Origin: Flavobacteriales bacterium UBA7430
Lineage (GTDB): Bacteria > Bacteroidota > Bacteroidia > Flavobacteriales > UBA7430
DNA length: 34,175 nucleotides
Direction: 5' to 3'
Assembly: GCA_002478765.1 (NCBI GenBank)
Contig: DLQO01000004.1
Span: 1 to 34,175, forward strand
Part shown: positions 8,334 to 16,348 of the stretch, in pieces
How positions within the stretch are numbered: the stretch's first letter is position 1
Layout of the letters: each line of letters opens with the position of its first letter
The notes under the pieces: model-generated
The model's input: the letters and a program-made list of their open reading frames with translations, nothing else
Told to the model about the DNA's origin: nothing
The model's database searches: none
Program-made: the position numbers and the translations under genes

Positions 8334-9575
8334 CTAGATGTTAGCTATTTCCTCTGATATGTATTCACCTTTGGCAAGTTTGTCTTTGATTTCAGAAAAT
8401 GACTTGATGGTGTATTCAACCTCTTCAAGTGTGTGAACAGCTGTTGGAATTAGACGAAGTAGTATAACCCCTTTAGGAACCACTGGATAGGTAACTATAG
8501 AACAGAAAATACTGTAGTTTTCACGAAGGTCAAAGGTTAAGTTTGTAGCTTCTCCAACCCCACCGGATAAATAAACCGGAGTAACAGCAGATTCTGTGTT
8601 TCCAAGTTCGAATCCTGCTTTTTTAAGACCAGATTGCAAAGCGTTAGCGATCGTCCACAGCTTGTCTTTCTGTTCGGTACCTCTACGCATGATTTCCAGA
8701 CGTTTTATCGCTCCTACGACCAAGGGCATTGGAAGCGATTTAGCAAATATTTGCGAACGCATGTTGTATCTAAGATACTCAACAACGTCTTCCGTAGATG
8801 AGATGAAGGCACCAACGGATGCAAAAGATTTTGCAAAAGTTCCAAAGAGTACATCAATGTCGTCAATACAATCCAATTGTTCAGCACTTCCGCTTCCTGT
8901 TTTACCCATAGTACCTACACCGTGCGCATCATCAACAAAGACTCTGAAATTGTATTTCTTTTTGAGTGCTGTAACACCTCTAAGGTCACCCAAATCTCCA
9001 GACATTCCAAAAACACCTTCGGTAATTACAAGAATGGCACCTCCTGTTTCGGCAATTATTTTCTCAGCTCTACCCAGTTGTTTCTCTAAATTCTCAATGT
9101 CATTGTGTGGATATACGAATCGCTTACCTTGGTGAAGTCTTACACCATCAATAATGCAGGCATGACATTCGCTATCGTATACAATTACATCCTTGCGATC
9201 TACAAGTGCATCAATGGCAGAAAGCATTCCCTGGTAGCCGAAATTAAGAAGAATTGTATCTTCTTTTTTTACATATTCCGATAAATCATTTTCAAGTTCT
9301 TCGTGCAGGTCTGTATTACCCGACATCATTCTTGAACCCATTGGGTAACCCAATCCCCAGTCACGTGAAGCATTTTGATCAACTTCTCGAACTTCTGGGT
9401 GGTTAGACAATCCTAAATAATTGTTGATGCTCCAGGTAAGAACTTCTTTTCCTCTAAAGGTCATTTTACTGGCAATTTCTCCTTCTAGTTTAGGAAACGT
9501 AAAATACCCATGAGCATCTTTTGCATGTTGTCCTAGCGGTCCTCGATTTTGCCTTAATTTTTCAAATAAATCCAT
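8334..9575 (-). CDS. PLP-dependent alpha-oxoamine synthase (serine palmitoyltransferase / cysteate acyltransferase-like)
   Basis: 413 residues. Fold-type I PLP enzyme of the family that condenses an amino acid with an acyl thioester (KBL, AONS, ALAS, SPT, CFAT). Visible: H138 in DSECHAC (stacks on PLP), D215/H218 in VDDAHGVG, and the PLP lysine K249 in TFAKSFASVG. The N-terminus (RGPLGQHAKDAHGYFTFPKL) and the extra C-terminal 25 residues differ from glycine C-acetyltransferase, and no threonine dehydrogenase lies beside it. In flavobacteria relatives make the long-chain base of sphingolipids or, from cysteate, of sulfonolipids (capnine). Which substrate is used here cannot be decided from sequence alone. 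It has its own promoter and terminator. Confidence 0.8.
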   Translation of the reverse strand: MDLFEKLRQNRGPLGQHAKDAHGYFTFPKLEGEIASKMTFRGKEVLTWSINNYLGLSNHPEVREVDQNASRDWGLGYPMGSRMMSGNTDLHEELENDLSEYVKKEDTILLNFGYQGMLSAIDALVDRKDVIVYDSECHACIIDGVRLHQGKRFVYPHNDIENLEKQLGRAEKIIAETGGAILVITEGVFGMSGDLGDLRGVTALKKKYNFRVFVDDAHGVGTMGKTGSGSAEQLDCIDDIDVLFGTFAKSFASVGAFISSTEDVVEYLRYNMRSQIFAKSLPMPLVVGAIKRLEIMRRGTEQKDKLWTIANALQSGLKKAGFELGNTESAVTPVYLSGGVGEATNLTFDLRENYSIFCSIVTYPVVPKGVILLRLIPTAVHTLEEVEYTIKSFSEIKDKLAKGEYISEEIANI

Positions 9576-9598
9576 TCTTCTCTCGTTTCAAATATGGG

Positions 9599-9629
9599 CA
9601 AAAATACAAATTGAAACCATGTAGCCAAA
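9599..9629 (-). promoter_or_regulatory. Bacteroidota-type promoter for the oxoamine synthase gene
   Basis: On the minus strand TTTG (9626-9629), a 19-base spacer and TATTTTTG (9599-9606) match the -33/-7 consensus TTTG-N19-TAnnTTTG. The expected start of transcription is about 18-20 bases before the ATG at 9575. Confidence 0.8.
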
Positions 9630-9678
9630 ATTGTAGATGATAAGTCCTCACATTTAAGTGTAAATTTCTTTAAATTGA

Positions 9679-9686
9679 TATCTTTG
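9679..9686 (+). promoter_or_regulatory. -7 element TATCTTTG of the bamD operon
   Basis: TATCTTTG fits TAnnTTTG and ends only four bases before the bamD ATG at 9691, so transcription should begin at or very near the start codon. No TTG is seen at the expected -33 position. Confidence 0.65.
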
Positions 9687-9690
9687 CATT

Positions 9691-10482
9691 ATGATAAAAT
9701 TGAGTACATCCCATTTTTGGGTTATAGCAATTGCCATTTTTAGCTCTTGTGGTTCTTACCAGAAGTTGCTAAAGAGTAATGATTTGGATTATAAATTCGA
9801 TGAGGCTGTAAAATTCTTTGATGATGAAGAATACATCAAGGCCTTTCCAATTTTTAATGAATTACTTCTCTTATACCGGGGAACGGATAAAGCTGAGGAT
9901 GTTTACTATTACTACAGTAAAATCGAGTTTGAAAAAGGTAATTATCTTTCTGCTGCATTTCACCTCAATAATTTTTCCACGACTTACAAAGAAAACCCCA
10001 AAGCAGAGGAGTGTGCTTATTTGGCCGTTTATTGCCATTACTTACTTTCGCCTAAATACAGCTTAGATCAATCCAGTACTTACAAGGCCTTAGAGGAAGC
10101 TGAAATATTTTTAGATCAGTATGCTGAGAGTTCGTATGCCACAAGTTGTATGAGTCTTAAAGAGGAGTTGGAGTATAAGCTAGAACGCAAGAATTTCGAA
10201 AATGCAAAGCTTTATTTCACCACAGAAAATTACAAATCGGCCATACATGCCTTCAATATAGCTCTTCAGGAGAAACACAATTCATCATTTAGAGAGGAAA
10301 TCCTATTTTTGCAACTTAAAAGTTTCTATTTGCTTGCAGAAAATAGTGTGGAGCGTAAAAAAGAAAAAAGGATCAAAGACACGATCATTGCATTCAATCA
10401 ATTTAAAAACGCCTATCCTAAAAGTGAATGGATGCAGGAATCGAAAAGAATTTTCAAACAAGTCAAATTACTCAGGAAATAA
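9691..10482 (+). CDS. bamD: Outer membrane protein assembly factor BamD (lipoprotein)
   Basis: 263 residues. An N-terminal lipoprotein signal ends at a lipobox with Cys near residue 20 (IFSSCGSYQ). The mature part is helical TPR-like repeats, with YKFDEAVKFFDDEEYIKAFPIF and GNYLSAAFHLNNFSTTY as the first two, matching BamD/YfiO. It anchors to the inner face of the outer membrane and works with BamA to insert beta-barrel proteins. First gene of the operon bamD-rpoZ-coaBC-DUF4835-recN; the -7 element sits so close that the mRNA may be leaderless. Confidence 0.92.
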   Translation: MIKLSTSHFWVIAIAIFSSCGSYQKLLKSNDLDYKFDEAVKFFDDEEYIKAFPIFNELLLLYRGTDKAEDVYYYYSKIEFEKGNYLSAAFHLNNFSTTYKENPKAEECAYLAVYCHYLLSPKYSLDQSSTYKALEEAEIFLDQYAESSYATSCMSLKEELEYKLERKNFENAKLYFTTENYKSAIHAFNIALQEKHNSSFREEILFLQLKSFYLLAENSVERKKEKRIKDTIIAFNQFKNAYPKSEWMQESKRIFKQVKLLRK

Positions 10483-10493
10483 GCTCATATCTT

Positions 10494-10814
10494 ATGGATT
10501 ACAAAAAAACATCAGCCTCAAAAACAACAGTAACGAACAACAATAAGTTGCTAGAGGATAAAGTAGGTAATATATACGAAGCTATTGTTGCCTTGGAAAA
10601 AAGATCCAATCAGATCGGTTCCGAAATCAAAGAAGAGTTGATCTCTAAATTAGATGAGTTTGCAACTCACAACGATAGTTTGGATGAGGTTTTCGAAAAC
10701 AAAGAGCAAATTGAAGTCTCTAAGTTTTATGAGAAATTACCCAAGCCAACTCTCATAGCAACTCGAGAGTTATTGGATGATGAGCTTTTTGTAAAAGCTC
10801 CTAAACAAGAATAG
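10494..10814 (+). CDS. rpoZ: RNA polymerase omega subunit (Bacteroidota type)
   Basis: 106 residues from the ATG at 10494 (MDYKKTSASK). A longer frame opens at 10428 inside bamD, but only the region from 10494 looks like the family. NKLLEDKVGNIYEAIVALEK matches the omega core: the helix with IYEAIVALEKRSNQI that binds the beta' C-terminal region. The acidic C-terminal half is typical of the group. Omega helps fold and hold beta' in RNA polymerase. It follows bamD by 11 bases and precedes coaBC by 8, a close parallel to rpoZ sitting near coaBC in many bacteria. Confidence 0.88.
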   Translation: MDYKKTSASKTTVTNNNKLLEDKVGNIYEAIVALEKRSNQIGSEIKEELISKLDEFATHNDSLDEVFENKEQIEVSKFYEKLPKPTLIATRELLDDELFVKAPKQE

Positions 10815-10822
10815 TATACCTC

Positions 10823-12025
10823 ATGGTAAGCGGTAAAAATATCCTCATCGGTATTACTGGCGGTATAGCCGCCTACAAAACTGCTCACCTGGTAAGAGAA
10901 TTTGTAAAGGCAGGGGCACATGTAAAGTGCATACAGACCCCTGCCTCCAAATCTTTTATTACACCACTTACCTTATCCACCTTATCCAACAACGAGGTTT
11001 TTTCAGAGTTTACTACAGATGAAGAAAACCCGAGGTGGAATGATCATGTTTCTTTAGGTTTATGGGCCGACTTGTTTGTGATAGCACCCGCTACCGCAAA
11101 TACTTTGGCTAAGATGTGTCAAGGAATTTGTGACAATCTTTTAATGGCGACCTATCTTTCTGCCAAATGCCCCGTCTATTTTGTACCGGCTATGGATTTA
11201 GATATGTATAAACATCCCTCTACAAAGGATAATTTTTTAAAGCTAAGTTCATACGGAAATATAATAATACCCGCAGAACATGGCGAATTGGCAAGTGGTT
11301 TGGTAGGAGAGGGTAGAATGGCAGAGCCTGCACAGATCTATCAATTTGTTTGTAAAGATTTGAGGGATAAACTTCCTCTATACAATACCAAGGTTCTCGT
11401 TACAGCCGGTCCTACCTATGAATCTATTGATCCTGTTCGATTTATAGGTAATCGTTCCTCTGGAAAAATGGGATGTGAGCTGGCGTTAAATTTCGCCAAT
11501 CAGGGTGCTGATGTTCAATTGATATTAGGTCCCTCTGCTCAAAACCCCGTACATCATAATATTTCAATTTGTAGGGTAGAGTCTGCAAAAGAAATGTTTG
11601 ATGCTTGCATGAGCCATTTTACAATTTCGGATATTGTCGTCGCAGCAGCAGCAGTATCCGATTATAGTCCCGCTTCAATTCATTCGGATAAACTGAAGAA
11701 AACAGAGGGTTTAACTCATATTGAACTTCAGCAAACCAAAGATATTTTAGCTCATATGGGGACGATTAAAAAACATCAATTTTTAGTAGGCTTTGCATTA
11801 GAAACTACCAATGAAGTTGAAAATGCGCGATCCAAATTGAAGCGAAAAAATTTAGATTTGATTGTCTTGAATTCGCTCAACGATAAAGGAGCGGGTTTTG
11901 AATTTGATACGAATAAGATTACCCTAATTACAAAAGGCAATAAAATGCTTAGCTTTGAGTTAAAATCTAAGCAAGAAGTTGCTGAAGACATCGTAAACAC
12001 CATTTTAAGCGAAATTGATGCATAA
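10823..12025 (+). CDS. coaBC: Bifunctional phosphopantothenoylcysteine decarboxylase / phosphopantothenate-cysteine ligase
   Basis: 400 residues. The N-terminal half is the FMN-dependent CoaC decarboxylase: GITGGIAAYKTAHLVREF binds FMN, and H75 in NDHVSLGLWAD is the active-site His. The C-terminal half is the CoaB ligase with VTAGPTYESIDPVRFIGN, GKMGCELA and VAAAAVSDYSP followed by KLKK. Together they make 4'-phosphopantetheine from 4'-phosphopantothenate for coenzyme A. One point to note: the segment PAMDLDMY carries D125 where the E. coli enzyme has N125 in PxMNxxMW. The end overlaps the next gene by 8 bases. Confidence 0.96.
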   Translation: MVSGKNILIGITGGIAAYKTAHLVREFVKAGAHVKCIQTPASKSFITPLTLSTLSNNEVFSEFTTDEENPRWNDHVSLGLWADLFVIAPATANTLAKMCQGICDNLLMATYLSAKCPVYFVPAMDLDMYKHPSTKDNFLKLSSYGNIIIPAEHGELASGLVGEGRMAEPAQIYQFVCKDLRDKLPLYNTKVLVTAGPTYESIDPVRFIGNRSSGKMGCELALNFANQGADVQLILGPSAQNPVHHNISICRVESAKEMFDACMSHFTISDIVVAAAAVSDYSPASIHSDKLKKTEGLTHIELQQTKDILAHMGTIKKHQFLVGFALETTNEVENARSKLKRKNLDLIVLNSLNDKGAGFEFDTNKITLITKGNKMLSFELKSKQEVAEDIVNTILSEIDA

Positions 12026-12929
12026 AACAATCTGCACCTTTTTATTAGTATTTTTTAGTCTGCAATTACATGCTCAAGAATTGAACTGCCGCGTTCAGAT
12101 AAATTCTCAAAAAATACAAGGAACAAGTCGTCAGATCTTTACAAATATGCGAATGGTTATTTATGAATTCATGAACAACACTCGATGGACCAACGATGTT
12201 TATTCTCCTGAAGAGCGTATAGAATGTAATGTCATCATAAATCTTACCAGTCAAGTAGGAGCTAACGGTTACAAAGGAACCTTTACCGTTAAGTCTTCAA
12301 GACCCATCTATAAAACTTCATACAACGCATCAATACTGAAGTTGGTGGATTCGGACATTCGATTTGAGTATACTGAAAACGAAACGCTTGAGTTTAACGA
12401 ACACAATCACACCTCAAATTTAATTTCTTTATTGTCTTTTTACGCTTACACCATTATAGGTATGGATTATGATACTTTTTCACCATTATCAGGTGAACCT
12501 TATTTTTTGAAAGCTCAGAAAATCATCAATAATGCACAGAGTGATCCCAAAGCATCCGGCTGGAAGCCATACGAGGGAACGTTCAATCGTTACTGGATGG
12601 TAGAAAACTTACTTCACAGTGACTTTAAACCGCTGCGTAATGCCATGTACACTTATCATAGAGAGGGTTTGGATGTTTTAACAGAACAAGCAGAAGCTGG
12701 AAGAGATGAAATTACTGCAGCATTGTACAACGTAAAAACTTCAGCAGACAGAAAGCAAGGGGCTTATTTGTTGAAACTTTTTTTCGATGCGAAAGCTGAT
12801 GAGATAACAAAAGTTTATTCTGATGGGTTTATCACCAATAAGAATGAGTTGGCCGAAATGCTCAAGCAAATTGACCCAGCCAATACAAATAAATGGGAAA
12901 GTATGCTCCAGAATCAAGGAACTCGGTAG
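12018..12929 (+). CDS. DUF4835 family exported protein
   Basis: 303 residues from ATG 12018; a TTG immediately before it is in frame but not needed. A signal peptide ends at LHAQELNC. The mature protein has the DUF4835 layout: NTRWTNDVYSPEERIECNV, then SRPIYKTSYNASIL, then LLSFYAYTIIGMDYDTFSP, and a helical C-terminal half ending in NKWESMLQNQGTR. The family is almost restricted to Bacteroidota and has no proven function, but it is very often found between coaBC and recN as here, so an envelope housekeeping role is plausible. Overlaps coaBC by 8 bases and is followed by recN after 3. Confidence 0.9.
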   Translation: MHKTICTFLLVFFSLQLHAQELNCRVQINSQKIQGTSRQIFTNMRMVIYEFMNNTRWTNDVYSPEERIECNVIINLTSQVGANGYKGTFTVKSSRPIYKTSYNASILKLVDSDIRFEYTENETLEFNEHNHTSNLISLLSFYAYTIIGMDYDTFSPLSGEPYFLKAQKIINNAQSDPKASGWKPYEGTFNRYWMVENLLHSDFKPLRNAMYTYHREGLDVLTEQAEAGRDEITAALYNVKTSADRKQGAYLLKLFFDAKADEITKVYSDGFITNKNELAEMLKQIDPANTNKWESMLQNQGTR

Positions 12930-12932
12930 TCT

Positions 12933-14615
12933 ATGTTAAAACATTTATCTATAAAAAACTATGCAATCATTGATGCTCTTGAAATTGATTTTCATCAGGG
13001 ATTTAGTGTAGTTACTGGAGAAACAGGTTCAGGTAAATCGATTATATTGGGTGCTCTACAACTTATTATGGGGCATAGATCTGATCGAAAGGCTGTCAAT
13101 CCCAGTGCAAAAAAATGCATTGTAGAAGCCTCTTTTGATATTCAGAACTATCAGTTGTCCAATTTTTTTCACCAAGAAGATATTGATTACGAGCCATCTC
13201 AGACGATTGTCCGAAGAGAGGTGTACAGCAACGGTAAGTCTAGAGCATTCATCAATGACTGTCCGGTAAATCTAGAACAACTGAAGGAGTTTTCTAATGA
13301 AGTGGTTGACATACACTCACAACACCAAAGTCTTTTACTCCACAAAGCGAACTATCAGCTTCAGCTTATTGATAGTTTGTCAGAAGTAAGTGCACCCAAT
13401 CATCGCGAACTTATTAAGTCCTATGCATCTGCTTATCAAGACCTTAAAGGATTAAAGAATGAATTGAATACACTTCTGAGTGTCGGAGATGAATCTAAGA
13501 ATCAACTGGACTATTTTTCATTTTTACATACTGAACTCGAATCAGCAAATCTAATTTCTGGTGAAAAGGAGACTCTGTTGTCATCATTGAAAAGAGTAGA
13601 AAATAGGGAAGAAGTTTTACACACACTACAGAAAATATCCTTTACGATAGATGATAACCACTTGCAAATTCCTGTGAATGGACAATTGCAAGAATTATCT
13701 ACTGAATTGCAAAAAATTGCAGAAATTGATCCTAAATACAAAGAGTGCGCCGATCGTCTGGAAAGTGTGCTTATTGAACTTTCAGATTTAAGTAAAGAGA
13801 GTGAAGTACTTCTTTCAATGATCGAACAAGAAGATTGTAACACTGAGGAGCTCAGCAATCGATTGAATCTGATCAATCAACTTGAGCAAAAGCACCATGT
13901 AGGCAGTTTTGAAGAATTGCTTGAAAAACAAAAAGTAATTGAATCAAAACTATCTAAACTCTCTTCGGTAGACGCTCGCGTTTTGGAGCTCGAAAATCAA
14001 ATCATTAAACTTCGAGAACAAATGAATGCCACTGCCGAATGTATAAGCTCTAACAGAGCTTCAGTAAGCTCAGAGATAGAAACTTTTTTGATAGAAACAA
14101 TCAATGAATTGGGCATTAAAAATGGACAATTCAAAGTATCTATTGAGCCACAAGACGAGCTAAATGAGTGGGGTAAAGATCGAGTTCGTTTTCTTTTTTC
14201 AGCCAATAAAGGAATGCCTCTAGAAGAAATGTCTAAAGTAGCTTCTGGTGGAGAGATGTCAAGGCTCATGCTAGCGATTAAAGCTTTGTTGGTGAAACAC
14301 CTTAATTTACCTTGTTTAATTTTGGATGAGATCGATACCGGCGTTTCTGGTGAAGTGGCGAGTAAAATTTCAAAAATATTACAGGGTATGGCTCGAGAGA
14401 TTCAGCTCATCGTCATCAGTCACCTTCCTCAGGTAGCTGCTAAAGCGGATCAACATTACAAAGTAGAGAAGATCGACGATTTGAATACGACCAAAACCAT
14501 TGTACGGAAATTAGATGAAAGCGAAAGTCTCGAAGAGCTCGCAAAAATGCTTAGTGGAGAGACCATCACTGAGGCTGCTTTAGAAAATGCAAAAGCACTC
14601 ATTTCAAATCACTAA
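12933..14615 (+). CDS. recN: DNA repair protein RecN
   Basis: 560 residues, full length. SMC-like ATPase acting in double-strand break repair and recombination. The N-terminal head begins MLKHLSIKNYAIID and has the Walker A GETGSGKS at 29-36. A long coiled-coil region covers about residues 150-370. The C-terminal head has the signature VASGGEMSRLMLAIK and the Walker B LILDEIDTGVSGEVA near residue 463. Last gene of the bamD operon, starting 3 bases after DUF4835. No SOS-like operator is seen directly in front of it, so it is probably driven from the operon promoter. Confidence 0.97.
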   Translation: MLKHLSIKNYAIIDALEIDFHQGFSVVTGETGSGKSIILGALQLIMGHRSDRKAVNPSAKKCIVEASFDIQNYQLSNFFHQEDIDYEPSQTIVRREVYSNGKSRAFINDCPVNLEQLKEFSNEVVDIHSQHQSLLLHKANYQLQLIDSLSEVSAPNHRELIKSYASAYQDLKGLKNELNTLLSVGDESKNQLDYFSFLHTELESANLISGEKETLLSSLKRVENREEVLHTLQKISFTIDDNHLQIPVNGQLQELSTELQKIAEIDPKYKECADRLESVLIELSDLSKESEVLLSMIEQEDCNTEELSNRLNLINQLEQKHHVGSFEELLEKQKVIESKLSKLSSVDARVLELENQIIKLREQMNATAECISSNRASVSSEIETFLIETINELGIKNGQFKVSIEPQDELNEWGKDRVRFLFSANKGMPLEEMSKVASGGEMSRLMLAIKALLVKHLNLPCLILDEIDTGVSGEVASKISKILQGMAREIQLIVISHLPQVAAKADQHYKVEKIDDLNTTKTIVRKLDESESLEELAKMLSGETITEAALENAKALISNH

Positions 14616-14633
14616 GTAAATCATAAATTCAGT

Positions 14634-14641
14634 TATATTTG
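14634..14641 (+). promoter_or_regulatory. -7 element TATATTTG of fabI
   Basis: A perfect TAnnTTTG element 22 bases before the fabI ATG, in the 48-base gap after recN. No clear -33 TTG. It implies that fabI is transcribed separately from the recN operon. Confidence 0.7.
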
Positions 14642-14663
14642 TCCAAATTAAACAATCTACAGA

Positions 14664-15476
14664 ATGCTGTTAAAAGGAAAAAAAGGGATTATTTTTGGAG
14701 CTCTAGACCCTAAGTCTATCGCATGGAAGGTCGCAGAAGAAGCTAAAAAACAAGGCGCTGAGTTTGTCTTAACCAATGCACCTATTGCGATGAGAATGGG
14801 CGCTATTAAGGATTTGGCTGAGAAGTGTAATGCCGAGATTATTCCTGCTGACGCGACTTCTATGGAAGATTTAGAAAACCTCTTTACCAAATCCCAAGAG
14901 ATATTAGGAGGTAAAATTGATTTTGTTTTACATTCAATCGGTATGTCTATTAATGTTCGTAAAGGAAAGCACTATACGGATTTAAGTCATGACTTTATGA
15001 TGAAAGGTATGGATGTGTCTGCGATGTCATTTCATAGAGTTATGCAAACAGCCATGAAGCTTGATGCAATGAATGAGTGGGGTTCTATTGTAGCTTTATC
15101 TTACATTGCTGCACAGCGAACATTCCCTGATTACAACGATATGGCTGACAATAAAGCCTATTTAGAGTCCATTGCACGTAGTTTCGGTTACCATTTCGGA
15201 AAACAGAAGAAAGTACGTGTAAATACAATTTCTCAATCTCCTACGATGACTACTGCCGGTAGTGGTGTTAAAGGTTTTGATGGGTTCTATAAATATGCCG
15301 ACATGATGTCTCCTTTAGGTAATGCGCCTTCAGAAGACTGTGCAAATTATGTGATATCATTGTTCTCAGACTTAACGAGAATGGTTACCATGCAGAATTT
15401 ATTCCACGATGGAGGCTTCTCCTTTACAGGTGTCAGTCAGGAGGTTATGGATAATTTCATAAGCACAGAAGATTAA
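14664..15476 (+). CDS. fabI: Enoyl-[acyl-carrier-protein] reductase (NADH) FabI
   Basis: 270 residues. Short-chain dehydrogenase that reduces the enoyl-ACP double bond in the last step of each fatty-acid elongation cycle; it is the usual target of triclosan-type inhibitors. Visible: the FabI-type nucleotide loop GALDPKSIAWKVAEE, FVLHSIGMS near residue 90, and the catalytic pair Y157 and K164 in DYNDMADNKAYLE (Y147 also present), equivalent to Y156/K163 of the E. coli enzyme. QSPTMTTAGSG replaces the usual substrate-loop start. It has its own promoter and is followed by a lipoprotein gene after 52 bases. Confidence 0.96.
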   Translation: MLLKGKKGIIFGALDPKSIAWKVAEEAKKQGAEFVLTNAPIAMRMGAIKDLAEKCNAEIIPADATSMEDLENLFTKSQEILGGKIDFVLHSIGMSINVRKGKHYTDLSHDFMMKGMDVSAMSFHRVMQTAMKLDAMNEWGSIVALSYIAAQRTFPDYNDMADNKAYLESIARSFGYHFGKQKKVRVNTISQSPTMTTAGSGVKGFDGFYKYADMMSPLGNAPSEDCANYVISLFSDLTRMVTMQNLFHDGGFSFTGVSQEVMDNFISTED

Positions 15477-15528
15477 CCAGAGAATTTTTAAAAATATTTA
15501 TTTTTCTAAAACATAAAGACATTACCCA

Positions 15529-16158
15529 ATGATGCGATTCTTTAAATTTCTTTGCCCATTACTTTTCTTTTTTTCTTGTGGACAGAACCCGAGTCAAAAG
15601 CAGCCTTCTCAACCAGAAAAGACTTCTACTTGTGAATACCAATTTGATGAGTCCAATACAAAAGTCTTTTGGGCAGGTTATAAAACAACGGATAAGTTAA
15701 AGGTTGTGGGTGAGATTGAAGCGTTTGAAACCAATCGTACTGATGAGGTTTTCTCCTCTATAGAAGCGATGTTGGATGGACTTAATTTCTCACTGAATAC
15801 GTCTAGTTCTGCCTCTGGAGATGATGTTAGAGACTCGAATCTTAAAGATAATTTCTTCAATCTTTTGACGGATAATTTTCAAATTAACGGACATTTTTCG
15901 GGCGTCCAAAAAGATTCTGTAACGGCTCATGTAGACGTTTTTGGTGTAGAAAAACCAATTAAATTTTCTCATGTTCTGGAAAACTCAATATTGAAAGTTC
16001 GAGGAACCTTTTCTCTTGAAGATTTTGGAGCTATTAAAGCGTATCAAAGTATTCAGAATAAATGTTACGATTTACATAAAGGCGCTGACGGTATTTCTAA
16101 GACTTGGGACGATGTTGACGTGATCATCAACGTACCTATTTCAAAAGTTTGTAAATGA
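15529..16158 (+). CDS. YceI-like domain lipoprotein
   Basis: 209 residues. Starts ATGATG; the signal ends in a lipobox with Cys at about residue 17 (FFFSCGQNPS). The mature part matches the YceI lipocalin-like fold loosely: NTKVFWAGYKTTDKLKVVGEIEAF at the start, then GDDVRDSNLKDNFFNLL, which corresponds to the conserved R-D-x-H-L-x-x-x-x-F region with Asn in place of His. YceI proteins bind isoprenoid-like lipids in the periplasm. It probably sits on the envelope. The gene ends in a strong terminator. Confidence 0.8.
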   Translation: MMRFFKFLCPLLFFFSCGQNPSQKQPSQPEKTSTCEYQFDESNTKVFWAGYKTTDKLKVVGEIEAFETNRTDEVFSSIEAMLDGLNFSLNTSSSASGDDVRDSNLKDNFFNLLTDNFQINGHFSGVQKDSVTAHVDVFGVEKPIKFSHVLENSILKVRGTFSLEDFGAIKAYQSIQNKCYDLHKGADGISKTWDDVDVIINVPISKVCK

Positions 16159-16181
16159 TTTTGCAAACAATCAAATAAATT

Positions 16182-16212
16182 AAAGCCCTATGTTTTCATG
16201 GGGCTTTTTTTA
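16182..16212 (+). terminator. Rho-independent terminator after the YceI-like gene
   Basis: AAAGCCCTATG, a TTTT loop, CATGGGGCTTT, then a T run. The 11-pair stem contains one G-U pair. It lies 24 bases after the stop at 16158. Confidence 0.93.
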
Positions 16213-16273
16213 TTTGCCATATTTCTAGGGTTAAAGAATAGTCAACTTAATTTGTAAGAGACGATTGCAAATG

Positions 16274-16348
16274 TCACAAAATGTCTTTGTGAAAGTTGAC
16301 TTTTGAACAATTAAAAAAACGTTCAAATCCTTTTGTAATTTCACAAAA
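16274..16348. promoter_or_regulatory. Cluster of inverted repeats in front of umuC (candidate operators)
   Basis: Three inverted repeats lie in 75 bases. TCACAAA-5-TTTGTGA is at 16274-16292. TTTGAAC-12-GTTCAAA is at 16302-16327. TTTTGT-6-ACAAAA is at 16331-16348 and ends on the A of the umuC ATG. The decamer TCACAAAATG is present twice (16274 and 16341, 67 bases apart). TAATTTCA at 16336-16343 may be a weak -7 element lying inside the last repeat. The arrangement suits tight repression of umuC, but no binding protein can be named from sequence. Confidence 0.55.

Noticed and set aside
8596..9135. Long plus-strand open frame opposite the oxoamine synthase gene
   Set aside because: It lies wholly antisense to a well-conserved enzyme, has a low-complexity Ser/Pro-rich translation and no promoter or family match.
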